From Echria macrotheca (Eukaryota > Ascomycota > Sordariomycetes > Sordariales > Schizotheciaceae), in the NCBI GenBank assembly GCA_030411725.1, contig MU839828.1, positions 1,488,001 through 1,552,000 of the forward strand: a stretch of 64,000 nucleotides of DNA, in the 5' to 3' direction. Below are positions 45,327-56,322 of the stretch, piece after piece (positions within the stretch are counted from its first letter, which is position 1; every line of letters begins with the position of its first letter). A program made the translations under genes and the position numbers. Below the pieces are notes generated by a model that worked only from the letters and a program-made list of their open reading frames with translations, ran no database searches and was not told where the DNA came from.

Positions 45327-46916
45327 ATGGCGACAACACCGGATAACAACCCCCTCGGCAACATCGTGCCAGCGCCGATTGCAACCGAAAATACACAGCA
45401 TATCTGTTTCATCTGTCTGCAGACAGATGCCGACACGCCCGACGGGGACTGGGTCCACCCGTGTCCCTGCAGCCTGGAAGCCCACGAAAGCTGCATGCTC
45501 AGATGGGTCGCCGAAATCGAATGCCAGCCGACCGGCCAAAGCAAGGCTCTCCGATGTCCCGTCTGTCGCGCCCGCATTTACATCGACGAGCCCTACGATC
45601 CCCTCATCGTCTTCCATAACAAGGTCTTTCGCGCCTACCGCCGGGCGTCACCAGGCATCCTGCTGAGTCTGCTGGCGAGCGGGACGCTCGTCTCGTCGGC
45701 GTGGTACGGCTGGAATGCCCTCAGCATCTTCGCCGGCCCCCGCACGGCCTATCGGTGGCTTGGCCTCAGTTCGGTCCGGGAGATGCGGAGACAAGGCCCC
45801 GTTTGGAACGTCTTGCTAACGTCAGTCTTCCGGCTGACCCAGCTGTCAATGATCGGCCCGGCCATGGTGGTGATCTGGTTTGCGCCCGCACTCGGCGTTA
45901 CATTTATACCTACGGCAATGCTGGTGAGCCATTGACAGTCTTTTCGCCTGTTTGTGTCTAACTCCCCGTAGTACGGCACAGCTCTTGTCGCCCGCAACGA
46001 CTTTCCGACGTGGCCGCCCTCGCCGCAATGGGCCATAGCCTTGATGCCACACGTACGGTTGGCATATCGTTTGCTCTATGCGGAATTGGTTGGCCCGCTT
46101 GATATACGCTTGAACCTAGCTATGCGCGGGCGACCGGCCAACGAAGAGCCAGGCCCGGGTCAGGGACAAGGTGCACAGGGTGCACAAGGTGAAAATGCGC
46201 AGGAGAACCAGGGCGCCTGGCAGCTTACTTGGGCCCTAGCACGTACCTTTTACAATCTTTTTATCGCTGACGATCAACGGGACGAGAACGGCGAGCCCGC
46301 GCCGCCTGAAGTTGACATCGACATTAGAATAGGCGGCGCTGTGGATGACGACGAAGGGGACGACGCCGCGCCTGCCGAAAACCGAGAAGAACCCGTCGGG
46401 GAAGCGCAGGAGGAGTTCCAGGTGGCCGAGGAAGAGGTGGAGCCCGCAGAGCAGCCGGTTCAAGCACCAGAGCAGCCATTTCAAGCACCAGAGCAGCCAG
46501 CTCAAGCACCAGAGCCGGCTGCCCAGCCCGCCCCGGCGCCAGCCCAACCAGCGAGACAAAACCGCCGGAACCGCCGGCGCGACCGCGCCCAGGCGGTCGA
46601 CCCAATGGAGGAGCCGCGAGAGTCCTTTTTGGGCTATATGATGACCAGCCTGACCACGTCGCTCCTTCTGCCGGGCATCTCGTACGGCCTCGGCGAGGCC
46701 ATCCGCTACCTGGTCCCGAAGTCGTGGACGCACCGGCCCTCGTACCGCCGGCCGCCCACCGGCCTGCTGCAGATGCGCTGGGGCCGCAGCTTAGCCGGCG
46801 CCTGCTTGTTCTTCGTGCTCCGCGACGTGTCGGTGCTGGTGTGGAAGTGGCGCAGGGTAAAAGTCAAGCAGGGAAGGCGGATCCGAGACGGGAGGAACAG
46901 ACCGCGGCAGGAGTAG
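45327..46916 (+). CDS. RING-CH (RINGv) membrane ubiquitin-ligase-like protein
   Basis: Probable membrane-bound E3 ubiquitin ligase of the MARCH/RING-CH type. Exons 45327-45923 and 45972-46916 give 513 residues. The C4HC3 RING variant is at about residues 27-85: CFICLQTDADTPDGDWVHPC, then C..AHESCMLRWV, then CPVCRARI. Predicted membrane segments follow (SPGILLSLLASGTLVSSAWY; LSMIGPAMVVIWFAPALGV). Exon 2 has an acidic, disordered middle with an 18-base minisatellite giving QAPEQP repeats, a basic NRRNRRRDR block, then two further hydrophobic stretches (MMTSLTTSLLLPGISYGLG; LAGACLFFVLRDVSVLVW). The intron is GTGAGC...CCGTAG. Substrates and organelle are unknown; the layout suggests an ER or vacuolar membrane. 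Confidence 0.87.
46446..46520 (+). repeat. 18-bp minisatellite within the RING-CH coding region
   Basis: In-frame units around CAAGCACCAGAGCAGCC encode repeated QAPEQP-like hexapeptides, so copy-number change would keep the frame. Confidence 0.75.
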
Positions 46917-47368
46917 GGTGATGATCCGGTCGTCCCTGCGGATGCGGTTGATGATGAAGACGTCGAACCGTGGCTGGTCTGGGGGCGTGCGTTCGAGCAC
47001 CTTGTGTACTTGGGAGCTGATGCCTTGGATCGCCGGTGAGTCCCGGATCGCCGGTTCCGGCTCCTGTGAAGGTCTGGTCGGTTCCATCATAGATTTACAG
47101 AGGCAAGCAGGGGTTTCATGTCAGCGTGTTAGCTTTATAATTATGGATACCGGGCACTGCATTTCGGTACAGAGGATGCATGGAGCAAGCAGGCGGGCCG
47201 GTACATTCTATTTGATTTTCTGGGAAAGAAACTGCTAGGGAAGCAGTTCATAGCGTCTAATCAAATTATCAATAATAGTCACTCAGCATAAACACCCCCC
47301 CTCTCTCTTTTTCTCTCTCTGTCTCTTTGTGACACAACTCTGCAAAACCGAAGAGACGGACTACCTCT
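46917..47368. other. Convergent intergenic region
   Basis: Between RING-CH and GAL1 stops; CT-rich simple sequence near 47296-47325. No gene seen. Confidence 0.5.
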
Positions 47369-49008
47369 CTATACCTTTCCCTCCTCAGAAACCCAAAACA
47401 CACAACTCCCCGGCCCAGGCTTGGTCACCACCACCCTTGACGCCCTCTCCTCCTCGCTCATCTCGATTTTGGAGTAGTACTCGTCATCAAACGCTTTCTT
47501 GACCTGCTCGACCCTGTCGGCAGGGACGAGGTGGATCGTGCACCCGCCCCACCCGGCGCCGGTGAGACGGGAGCCGTAGGCGCCCGCGCGCCGGCCGATG
47601 TCTACAAGACTATCGATCTCGGCGCAGCTGCAGTCGAAGTCGTCGCGGCAGGAGGATTGGGAGTCGGTCAGGAGGCGACCTAGGGACGGGCCTATATCGG
47701 AAGATGAGGATGGTGGGTTTTGTTCGAGGAGGTGCATGAAGCGGAGGACGCGGAGGGATTCTCTGAAGACGTGGAGGGCGCGCTGGCGGAGGAGGAAGAG
47801 GTTTTGGGGGGGTTTGGCGGGGAATTTGGTGAGGTAGGTTTTTTGGAGGTCTGAGACGGGGAGGTGGAGGTGCGTTGCGATTTCGTCGAGGGTGTAGCCT
47901 TTTTCTTGGGTTAGGGACTCCTCTGTGAGGGAGATGGCTTTCGTGAATTTTTCTTGAAGAGTCAAGTTGGAGAGGGATGGGTTGGTGGTGGTGAAGTAGC
48001 TGTCGAAGAAGCCGTGGAGGCTTATACCCAGGGGCGAGGAGTCCCGGGGGAGGGGGGAAGAATTGTTGCAGTCAGCGTTGAGGATGGCGGCGGCGAGGGT
48101 GCATTCTACCACGCGGAGGTTGTACCGGTAGGGTGCTGTGTCGAATTTCGCCGAGCGGACGAAGGTTTGGGCTATGAGGAAGACGAGCTCAGGCGTGGTC
48201 TGGGGGAATCGGACGGGACGGGCGCTGAGGGAGGGGGTGAAGGAGACGAAGAGGGCGGCGTCGCGCTCCGAGAGGACTGAGGCGGATTGGTCCATTCTGT
48301 TGTATCCTACTTAGTATTCAGGGGGGTAAGAGGGAAAAGGGGGGGAAATACATACCCGCCCGAGTTGACGCCCACCTCGCGCTCGCTCACAATCGCGAGT
48401 TCGGTGAGCTTCACCTTGTCGACCTCGGTCTCGCCGTTGGCTACCAGCACCGCCAGCGCGCTGGCTGTGACGAACGCCGCGCTCGAGCTCAGTCCGCCGC
48501 CGGGGGGCACGTTGCCGTCCATGACGACGTTCATGCTTTTGAAGCGGAACTCGTCGCCGTGTTTCTGCCTCAGTAAACCCATGGCGCCTTTCAGTCCTGC
48601 CTTGAAGTAGTTGGACCAGTGGTGATGGGACCGGTCTATCTCTATTTCAGTCGCTGAGGGAGAGACGGTAAACTCGGCCCCGGGGAACTTGTCCGTCTGC
48701 ACATTACTGATGGTGATTTTGAAGGAGTCGTCTCCCGAAGAAGAAGAAGAAGGGGAGGGAGTAGAGACGGCGAGCAACACGTCGGCGGCGATGGCCATGG
48801 GCAGGACCGAGAAGAGCGAGTAGTCAATGTGCTCGCCGATGATGTTGACGCGGCCGGGAGAGCGCGAGACGAACGTCGGCTTGTGGCCGTGGGTGGCCGC
48901 GAAGGTGTCGACGAGTTTTGTCCATCTCTGCTGTTGGAAGGCGACCTCGTCGGCGTCGGCGGGGTAGACGTCCGCTAGGGTGGTGGTGGTTGGTACGATT
49001 CCCGACAT
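47369..49008 (-). CDS. GAL1: Galactokinase
   Basis: GHMP-family kinase that phosphorylates galactose with ATP, the entry step of the Leloir pathway. Exons 49008-48356 and 48296-47369 give 526 residues, near yeast Gal1. Splicing (donor GTATGT, acceptor CAACAG) rebuilds GVNSGGMDQSASVLSE, the active-site GGMDQ segment. The galactokinase signature GRVNIIGEHIDY is at residues 52-63; the ATP-binding GHMP loop is PPGGGLSSSAAF; the third motif is LTGAGWGGCTIHLVP near the C-terminus. A poly-Ser insertion (about residues 82-90) is a species-specific loop. No transcriptional GAL4-like site was sought in detail. A start further upstream at 49113 in the same frame is not needed. Confidence 0.96.
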
Positions 49009-50104
49009 TTCTTGGGAGAAGACTAGAAACGAGTGAATTGGAAGAGAGGATAATAACTCGACAGAGTTCAAGATCTCAACTTCATCATGAGGTTGAGTAG
49101 GTAAGGGGGGCACTTAAGAAAGGTGGTACCTCCTAAAGAGCTTGCCCCGCGCTGGATAAAGTTCACGATTGCCCCGCACTTATTACTCTGACCTATGTCG
49201 AGCTGCCTGAGGGGGTGACGGGGAGCTCTCTCTCGTGACCCCAGACCGTTCCATCTCGGCCTTATTTTCGGTTGTAACCCATTTGTGAATCCACTTGCGG
49301 CTGTAGGAAGATACCTAGGTAAGGTGCGGCGGACACACCAAGACCCCGAATATCCGAGTATCTCAGTAGACGGCGTTTCGTCTCATATCGGACTAAGCAG
49401 TTCAAGGCCGAATGATCACATACACCCCCACAAGTTCGCCGTCGTTGCGCATCTCAATGGAGTACTCGGATTCCCCGTTAACCCGGACAACATCTTCATC
49501 ATCAGGCAGGGTTTCACCTCACTTGTAACCCCTTGCCCCTCCAGTCCCATCCCTGCCACTACAGAATACCTAGGATGTCCCAGAATGATGTCCCAGAATA
49601 ATGGATTCAGGGGTAGGACACGAAGAGTGAGTACTGTAAGTATCCAGGCATCATCATTTCATAGCAAAGCACTTCAATTTCGGACAGAAAGATGTACAAG
49701 TCAAGAAACGATTGATCATATCCTACACTTGGACAAGAAAACTCTATGCTAACTCCAGCCCATAACAAAATACAACAACGTAGTAAATCAGACTTGAGCC
49801 CGCGCGCTTCATGAATCGCATTCATCCATCCGACATAACTTTCCTCAAAATTATATAGACTTGACCCTCACAAAAACACGCCCATCCATCGCTTCATCAT
49901 GTAATCGAGGGGGGTAGTAATAGGTAGTTTTCCATCAAACGCTGACAAAAGAAAAAGGGGGTAGTAAAAATGTCGACGACCATGACCCATGCATATTCTT
50001 CTTCCCCCAACACCACCACAAGGCCAAAAATGGCCTGGCTTTTTCTTCGCAAAATGCCCAAAAAAAGGCTCGCAGCTGATATAAATGTAAAAATGATTTT
50101 CTTT
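49009..50104. other. Intergenic, GAL1 promoter and 3' region of the next gene
   Basis: No credible gene. A plus-strand frame at 49285-49752 starts without ATG and has no motif. Confidence 0.5.
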
Positions 50105-51204
50105 TTACATGCCGTCCCTGCATCGAGGTTGCGCGAAAAAGAAGGGGCAAGCAGTTAGCCCAATGCGTGTTCCTCGCCAAAGAGTATAGATAACTCAGTT
50201 GCTACATCGAATCATGACCGGTATGAGTTTTATTGTCTTTTTCTTCATCGATCAAAGTAAAAGTAGAAACGGGTCGAAAATGTGAAAACCGAGCGGGTTC
50301 AACTTTGAGACCCATACTCGCAATGGGGTTGCATCGTGAATGATGGGGATAAAAAGGGTTGTGATGAAGGAAAGGGGATAAAGAAAAAGGGAAAAGAAGG
50401 GAAGAGAAAACGTACAGCAATGCGAGCGTCAGGTCACCGTGAATGTGCGCCTTGAGCTCAATCTCAATCTCAAGATTCAAATCCAGCCGGAGCTTGAGCG
50501 GGTTCTTGCCGCCGTCGCCGCCGCCACCCTGCTGTTGCTGTTGCTGCATCATAAGCTGCTGCTGTTGTTGCTGGTACAGCATGCGCTGCTGCTGCTGGTA
50601 CGACATCTTCTCCTCTTGGCGTCGCTTGCGCCGGGGCGCCACCTCGCGGTTCTCCTCCCGCTGCTTCTCCCGCATAAATCTCGGCTGGTTCTCCTCGTCC
50701 TTGGGAGTCGGCGGCTGAGAGGATGACGGAGTGCTTCCCTCGGCCTCGGCAGCCGGCTTGGCGGCCCTGCGACGGCGAGGCTTCACCGGTTCCGGCTCGG
50801 GCTCGGGCTCTTCCTCTTCCTCCTCAGCCTCCTCGGGCTCCTCTTCTGGCTCGGCCTCCTCCTCGCCCTCGGGCTGCTCCTCTTCGTCATATGGCTCCTC
50901 ACCACCCTCTTCACCCTGCCAGTCATCGTCCAGGACTTCTTGATTCTCGGCATCCGGATCTTCCTCCTCGTACTCCTCTTCGTGTTGACCGGCCTCACCA
51001 GCCTCGTGGTGAGCTTCTTGTTCGTCCTCGTTGTGAATGTTGGTCTCTGGTCTTGACTCGGCCTGCTCTGGCTGTGTAGTTTGCTCAACCTTCTTCTCCT
51101 CCTCCCCGGTCTTAGGGACCTCATCAGGTTTCTGTTGCTGGACCTCCAAAGTCAGTTCACCCGACCTTGTTCTCATGGGCATGATCTAAACATACCGACG
51201 CCAT
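50105..51204 (-). CDS. Acidic disordered protein with C-terminal LRLDLNL motif
   Basis: I do not recognise a named family. Best model: exons 51204-51196 (Met-Ala-Ser), 51131-50416 and 50117-50105, total 245 residues. The first intron has GTATGT, branch CTGAC and CAG; without it the frame would start at 51182. Most of the protein is acidic and disordered (long Glu/Asp runs, EPEPEPEP), then a basic KPRRRRAAKP patch, poly-Gln (YQQQQRMLYQQQQQQ), Gly-rich spacer, and the ordered end NPLKLRLDLNLEIEIELKAH followed by IHGDLTLALL. A GTACGT donor lies exactly after this motif, in phase 2; the 298-base intron and last exon (LDGM) are less certain. The same motif and splice position recur in the gene at 53151. 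Confidence 0.7.
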
Positions 51205-51840
51205 GTTTACAGTACTGGTCGAGTGCCAAAAAGCGCAAAATGGTTTTCAGAAAGTAAGATTAAGGGGCGATATCCGGTGTTGTGGGATTAAAGGAATAAG
51301 TTCGTTCTTTTTGCTCGAAGTGACTCTGTGGATGGGGGTCCGCCCAAGGGTCCTCGAGACCCCTTATGCATGATTCCGTGGTCAAAAAACATGATTTCCT
51401 CAGCTAGCAAAGCGGTCACACTCCCCTCAACCTCCCTGTGACGCCATGGCAACGGGGAGCAAGCTGAGCCAACAACCGGTTTCCCTGCGCGTGTAGCAGA
51501 AGGCTGTAGACAGCTACGGAGAAGAATGACGTTAGGGGGGTGTAGCAAGGAAACAAGCTTTAGGGGCGGTGCGGTCGAGACCACCCGACCCCCCTAGCTG
51601 CATGGCGATGACATCGTTGGGACAGGGGAGGGGTGTGAAGTCGAAGCGCCTGGCACCTATCAACCGTCGCCTAAAACGGTGTTCCGGGGAAGATGGGGGG
51701 GTATATGACGAACGACCTGGCCAACCATCCCCTAACAACGGCCGCAGGGCAGACGTGGCATCGCCAAAGACTCAGTTCACATCACAGTATTCGGTTCACA
51801 TCGCAGTACTCACTTGCTTACCACATCTACACTCCGAGAC
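51205..51840. other. Divergent promoter region
   Basis: Between the acidic-protein gene (minus) and the orphan gene at 51841 (plus). No coding sequence seen. Confidence 0.5.
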
Positions 51841-52644
51841 ATGATGGTAATCGGCCTGCTGGTTGTCTCGGGCATACCTACAACCATCGGCGTCTGCGAG
51901 GCCCTCAGCGCACAGAAGAAGGCCAATGCCGCTGCAAAGGAGAAGGCAAAGTTTCACCTCACGGTAACCATCTGTTTGGATGAAAACGGGCCGGTAGAAT
52001 GCCCATGCATCCTCAAGGATGGCAAGGTCAGTAGTCCACCCACCCTGTTCCTCACCGTGGAGTCTCTGTCTCCTGAGATGGAGGGGGAAGAATGACATCA
52101 CATCCGCGGGAGAGGCTTCCGGCACCAAGAATCCCATACTGACACGGTCAAGATGTGGATCGATCACCCGGCGTTTCCCATGCCGGGGCACAAGTTCCAG
52201 GGGTGGTACTTCATGTATCCTTCTGAAGCACAGCACCTGGGGCTGGTGAGCACAGTCTCGGATGACCCGCCCGCCCTCGGATGGATCTTTGTCGACAAGG
52301 ACAGCCACATGGTCCGACATGGCAGCCGGGCAGAGACGCTGGGCGGGCATACGATTGGCCCCTGGTACTGGAGCAATGACGAGCAGTGGCTGACGCTCGA
52401 AGGCGACGACGGCAACTTTGTGGCTGTCGAGCAGGAAAACGAGAAGTGGGCGATTGCGTGGGACGGCGACGGGAAAATTCGAAGCAGCGGCGAGCCAGAC
52501 GAAACGGAGGAGTCAGAGGAAGACGACGAGGAGACGGGCGAAGGCGGGGAGCGGCCGAAAAGGCTGCAATGGCTCCCGGTCAAGCTCCGCCGGAGGATGC
52601 AGCTGGGCATGGAGAGCCGCTACGTCAAAGGTCAGAATGGCTGA
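51841..52644 (+). CDS. Conserved-looking orphan protein, unknown function
   Basis: Exons 51841-52026 and 52153-52644 give 225 residues; the intron has donor GTCAGT, branch TACTGAC and acceptor TCAAG. I do not recognise a named domain. The N-terminus MMVIGLLVVSGIPTTIGVCE is hydrophobic and could be a signal anchor or part of a fold; it is followed by AQKKANAAAKEKAKF. The core is rich in Trp, Gly and His in a regular pattern (HPAFPMPGHKFQGWYFMYPS; PPALGWIFVDKDSHMVRHGS; HTIGPWYWSNDEQWLTLEG), suggesting a compact beta-rich domain. The C-terminus is very acidic (EETEESEEDDEETGEGG type) then basic. It lies among disordered-protein genes but shares no motif with them. Confidence 0.72.
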
Positions 52645-53150
52645 GAAATAAAGTGCAGTGTAGAAAATACGATTGGCTCGATTTGATGCGCAAGGCAGGT
52701 CCAGAGAAGAGAAAGAACAGGGAAGAACTCGAATGCAGCCGTGGGATTTTGTGACTTGGGTACACCCCCCCCCACCTCTCCCCCCTTCCCCCCCTCCAAC
52801 CCCTCCACCACACCCCCTCCTTCTCGCTTCTCAAGGTCCTCTCCCCCTTCATGCAAATGCAGACCCTCGGGGCCTCGAAACACTGTCTCGATTGGATAAT
52901 GGATGCCGGGGCTAGGTCATTCACGTGCTGCAACACAGAGACACTTCCGACGAGTATGACTTCATGGGCGCCGAATCCTGTTTTGGCCAGCTCAGGGTCC
53001 TGAAGATGGTGACTTTAAGAGACATGGCTCCGGACCCTTGAACTCGCTCCAAATCTTCAGATCTCCATTCACAGCGCCTTTTGATACCCCGTACCACATC
53101 CGTTGCTATCGCGTGGCATCCCAGCCGCTCCAAACACACACACATTCGAC
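52645..53150. other. Intergenic
   Basis: C-rich simple sequence at 52766-52825; otherwise nothing recognisable. Promoter of the next gene. Confidence 0.5.
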
Positions 53151-53521
53151 ATGGCTTCACGAAGCAGCTCCGACGAGAAGAAGCCCAAGCGGCAGCAGAA
53201 GAAGCAGCAAGTCTACGAGTCCGATGAGGAGTCAGAAGACTATGCCCCTCCCCAGCGGAGACGCGGCCAGCGCGGCCAGCAACAGCAGGGCGGCCAAGGG
53301 CCTCTCGACGGCCTCGCACTCGGCAATGTCGGCCAAACCGCCGGTGGCCTCGTCGGCGGCGTGACTAACACGCTCGGTGGTGTCGCCGGTGGTGCCGTCC
53401 AACAGCAGGGCGGCGGCGGTGGTGGAAAGAGCGACACGCTCCGCCTGAGGCTCGATCTCAACCTCGACATCGAAATCACCCTCAAGGCCAAGATCCACGG
53501 TGATCTTGAGCTTGCTCTCTT
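53151..53521 (+). CDS. Small disordered protein with C-terminal LRLDLNL motif (3' exon not fixed)
   Basis: Starts MASRSSSDEKKPKRQQKKQQ in a good context, followed by acidic/basic disordered sequence, then a Gly-rich region (LGNVGQTAGGLVGGVTNTLG), and ends DTLRLRLDLNLDIEITLKAK then IHGDLELALL. This end is paralogous to the product of the gene at 50105-51204. A GTACGT donor at 53522 follows in phase 2 at the same position as in the paralogue, so a short last exon is expected. Candidate acceptors are 53615 (TTGCAG, giving Phe-Leu-stop) and 53904 (CCTTAG, giving Leu-Asn-stop); I cannot choose. Reading straight through would add a T/P-rich tail to 53624 that looks like intron. Confidence 0.7.
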
Positions 53522-55320
53522 GTACGTGCTACTTTTTTTCTTTCTCTCTCATCCTCCCCCCTATCCGCCCCCCCTTGCTGTACCGACGCCAAGGATTGCA
53601 GCCTTTAGAACCATCCTGTACTAGAAACATCGTGTACTACACCTCTCTCGAGTATATTTCTGTCCGTCATGTTTCTTACACTGGGACTAAAGGTCGATGT
53701 AGAGAAACTTGAGCAAAAAACCTCTATATAGCCGCGCCACGGGAACACGAGAGGGAAGAGGAGGACTGTGTTTTTCTTTCTTTTTACCTGGAGATGGTGG
53801 AATGTGGTTGGAATAAGCGTTTACCGTCGATGCCTTTCATGTCGCACAAAAAAACGAGCAAACAAAGAAAACCAAGCATGGGGAATACGGGGCTAATTCC
53901 TTAGGAACTGAAGCAACTAAAACCGCTGCTTTTCTTACATGGAGATTTCCTCCACATTTCCCATCTTTTACGGCTTACGGAATTTTGATATGGCGAAGGA
54001 GTTGGGCTGGTTGGCGGGATTGGGAGGACCTGTACAACACTTAATTTGCATTGTCGTTATCTCCAGGGTTTCTTTGTCAATAGAGAGCATTTCTTTCATC
54101 TCGGTGGTTGAACTCGATGGTCGTGCCAGCCGTGTAAGTGGTCGCCGCCGAGCAACGCTAGTACGAGAGGTGACTTCGCGCAAGAATGTAGCCTGCAATC
54201 CCACGCCAGTGGATTGCGGGATTGTAGTAGATTGTAATGCATTGTCACGGCGGAAAGCGACATCACAAAGATGCTGCAGGTGTCCGACCCGCGAAGGCAA
54301 AGGAGCAATCGGCTGCCGGGTTCCTGCCCGAACCAAGACCAAGAAATGATTCGCTAGCGCTGGCGTGTTTCATGTAAAAACTCTGCAGAAGTGCACGTCC
54401 AGTGTTCTGTCTCTTTCCATGACAAGCGCAATCCGATTCGACTGCTTCCCGACTGGTTGCACCGCAGTTGTCAAGCAGCGCTGGCGATTCGGACACGACA
54501 TTCCGATCTCGAATCCGACTTCAACCCAGATATGGTGCAGCGCAACGACCTGACCCGTACTGTCGAACTAGCATCGGAACAGCCTAGTCTGCGATTAAGG
54601 TTCATCGAGCGCGCCTGTAACCCCGGCCGGCCGTTGAAGTCGCGAGATAGCGCCTCGTGGTTAAACTTCCGTGTCTTCTGCCTAGCACGCACCGGGAAAG
54701 GAGCTAGTTACAGAAACCGGTTTCGGGACTCCGGTGCTGTCAGCGCGGCTTTGACTCTGAGACAGACAGCTCGCTCGACATGACCACATTCGAAATCCCG
54801 ATGGCCAGGCCAATCTGACTCTTTTGCTCACGCGCAGCCTACGCGGCCTGCTTCTTCACGACCTTGAGTTATTTCAGGCCTGCATGGTCATCGAGATCGC
54901 GGTTCGGATTCTTGGCACCGTTGCATTCACCCCACCATCCCTCGTTTCGCAGATGGACAGGGGTCCCTGCCACTGACGTCATCAGCGACGCCCCTGAACA
55001 GCTGGCGGACACGGCCCGGGACGACAACAGACGTCGGTTGCTGGCAACCCGTCAGAAACGGCGGCATGTCCCCATCTTCAGCCGGCCACTACACTACGTG
55101 AACGGCTGGTTTTTCTCTTCTTAACATATCGCCCGGTCTCGACCTTTCATGCCGTCGGTAAAGCGTCGTTATCCCCCGCCTATGACGTAGTTTGCTCCTG
55201 GATATCATCTCACCACCAGAAACACTACCAATTTGGAAATCCGAGTCGATACAGCTCGAGAGTCATTGTCAATCAGTTCACAGCACTTTATCCCAGGGGC
55301 CTCAGTAACCATATGACCAG
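53522..55320. other. Intergenic with uncertain 3' exon of the previous gene
   Basis: Apart from the possible terminal exon, frames here have no recognisable motif. An upstream ATG at 55314 opens a three-codon frame overlapping the next start. Confidence 0.45.
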
Positions 55321-56322
55321 ATGAGGAAGTGGGCGAGGAAAGCAAGCTTCAACAACAGGAAACCGGAGAAGGAGAAGGACAAAGCCATGTCGCCCAGGCC
55401 AAGCTCGGAAAAGGAGAGAGAAAATCGACTGCGGAAACCAAGCACTCGGCGAGCGGCGTCCAACTCGACAGACGATATTATAGAAGTCGAGAGAGAGGAC
55501 AGTGAGGCGGATGAAGGCCCCAAGACTGAACTCCCGGAAAGGCCCAAAACACCAGCCTACGTTGCGCCCATTCCGAAAATCGGCAGTATAGGTAGCGTAC
55601 CGCCCATCTCACCTGGTATCCCTTCGAGGCCTCAATTGCCGCCATTTGTCGGCTCGTTCCTCTTGGGAAAGCAGGTGGACGAGTCCGGCGACATTATAGA
55701 CGACAAGACAGGCCAGGTGCTGGCACGCGCAGGGGGCGACTTACCTTCGATTGTTGGTCGCAGAGTTTCCAACCGCCAGGGAGATATCCTGGGTGATGAT
55801 GGGGAGCTTCTCGGATATGTTGCCGATATCGAGATCGAGAGGAAGGGCAGCGCCAGCGGCAGCGCGCCGCAGTCTCCTCGAGGTCCACGCAGTCTGTTCG
55901 AGATCATGAGCAGAAGCAAGGCTGCCCTGATGGTAGATGAGAATGGAAATATCCTCGACGGCAGCGGGAACATAGTCGGCAAGTTCCATGACAATAACAA
56001 CCCGATGCACCGCGAGGCCAGGGAACGGCAACGAGCGAGCCAGCCCCCGGAGGCTGAAAGTGCGCCTCCGTCACCGCCGCCAAAGGAGACTGAAGAATCC
56101 CCCGAAAAGCAGCCGGAGGCGGAACAGGAACAACGAAGGCCGCGGAGGACGGAAGAGGAGAGGAGGGCGAATGCTGAGGCCTGGAGGAAGGAGAAACCTG
56201 GGGAGAGTCCATCGGATATCTTTTTGGATGTCAAGTCCACGACGGAAGGGATCCAGTTGACCATTCGGATTCCCACTGTGTTTGGAGGGCAGCAGATTAA
56301 GCCCAATATTTCGTTTTCGTGA
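55321..56322 (+). CDS. DUF3659-repeat disordered protein
   Basis: Single exon, 333 residues. The N-terminus is basic and disordered (MRKWARKASFNNRKPEKEKD). From about residue 103 come DUF3659-type repeats: VGSFLLGKQVDESGDIIDDK then VGRRVSNRQGDILGDDGELL, and a further half unit MVDENGNILDGSGNIVGKFH near residue 200. These short beta-hairpin-like repeats share the pattern V(D/N)xxGxI(L/V)DxxGxxxG with the large gene at 58117. A Pro/Glu/Arg-rich segment follows, and the C-terminus SDIFLDVKSTTEGIQLTIRI is an ordered strand-like end. DUF3659 has no known function; it is largely fungal. No signal peptide or membrane segment. Confidence 0.8.
   Translation: MRKWARKASFNNRKPEKEKDKAMSPRPSSEKERENRLRKPSTRRAASNSTDDIIEVEREDSEADEGPKTELPERPKTPAYVAPIPKIGSIGSVPPISPGIPSRPQLPPFVGSFLLGKQVDESGDIIDDKTGQVLARAGGDLPSIVGRRVSNRQGDILGDDGELLGYVADIEIERKGSASGSAPQSPRGPRSLFEIMSRSKAALMVDENGNILDGSGNIVGKFHDNNNPMHREARERQRASQPPEAESAPPSPPPKETEESPEKQPEAEQEQRRPRRTEEERRANAEAWRKEKPGESPSDIFLDVKSTTEGIQLTIRIPTVFGGQQIKPNISFS

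Noticed and set aside
49285..49752. 155-codon plus-strand frame upstream of GAL1
   Set aside because: No ATG at its start, no motif, and it lies in a promoter region.
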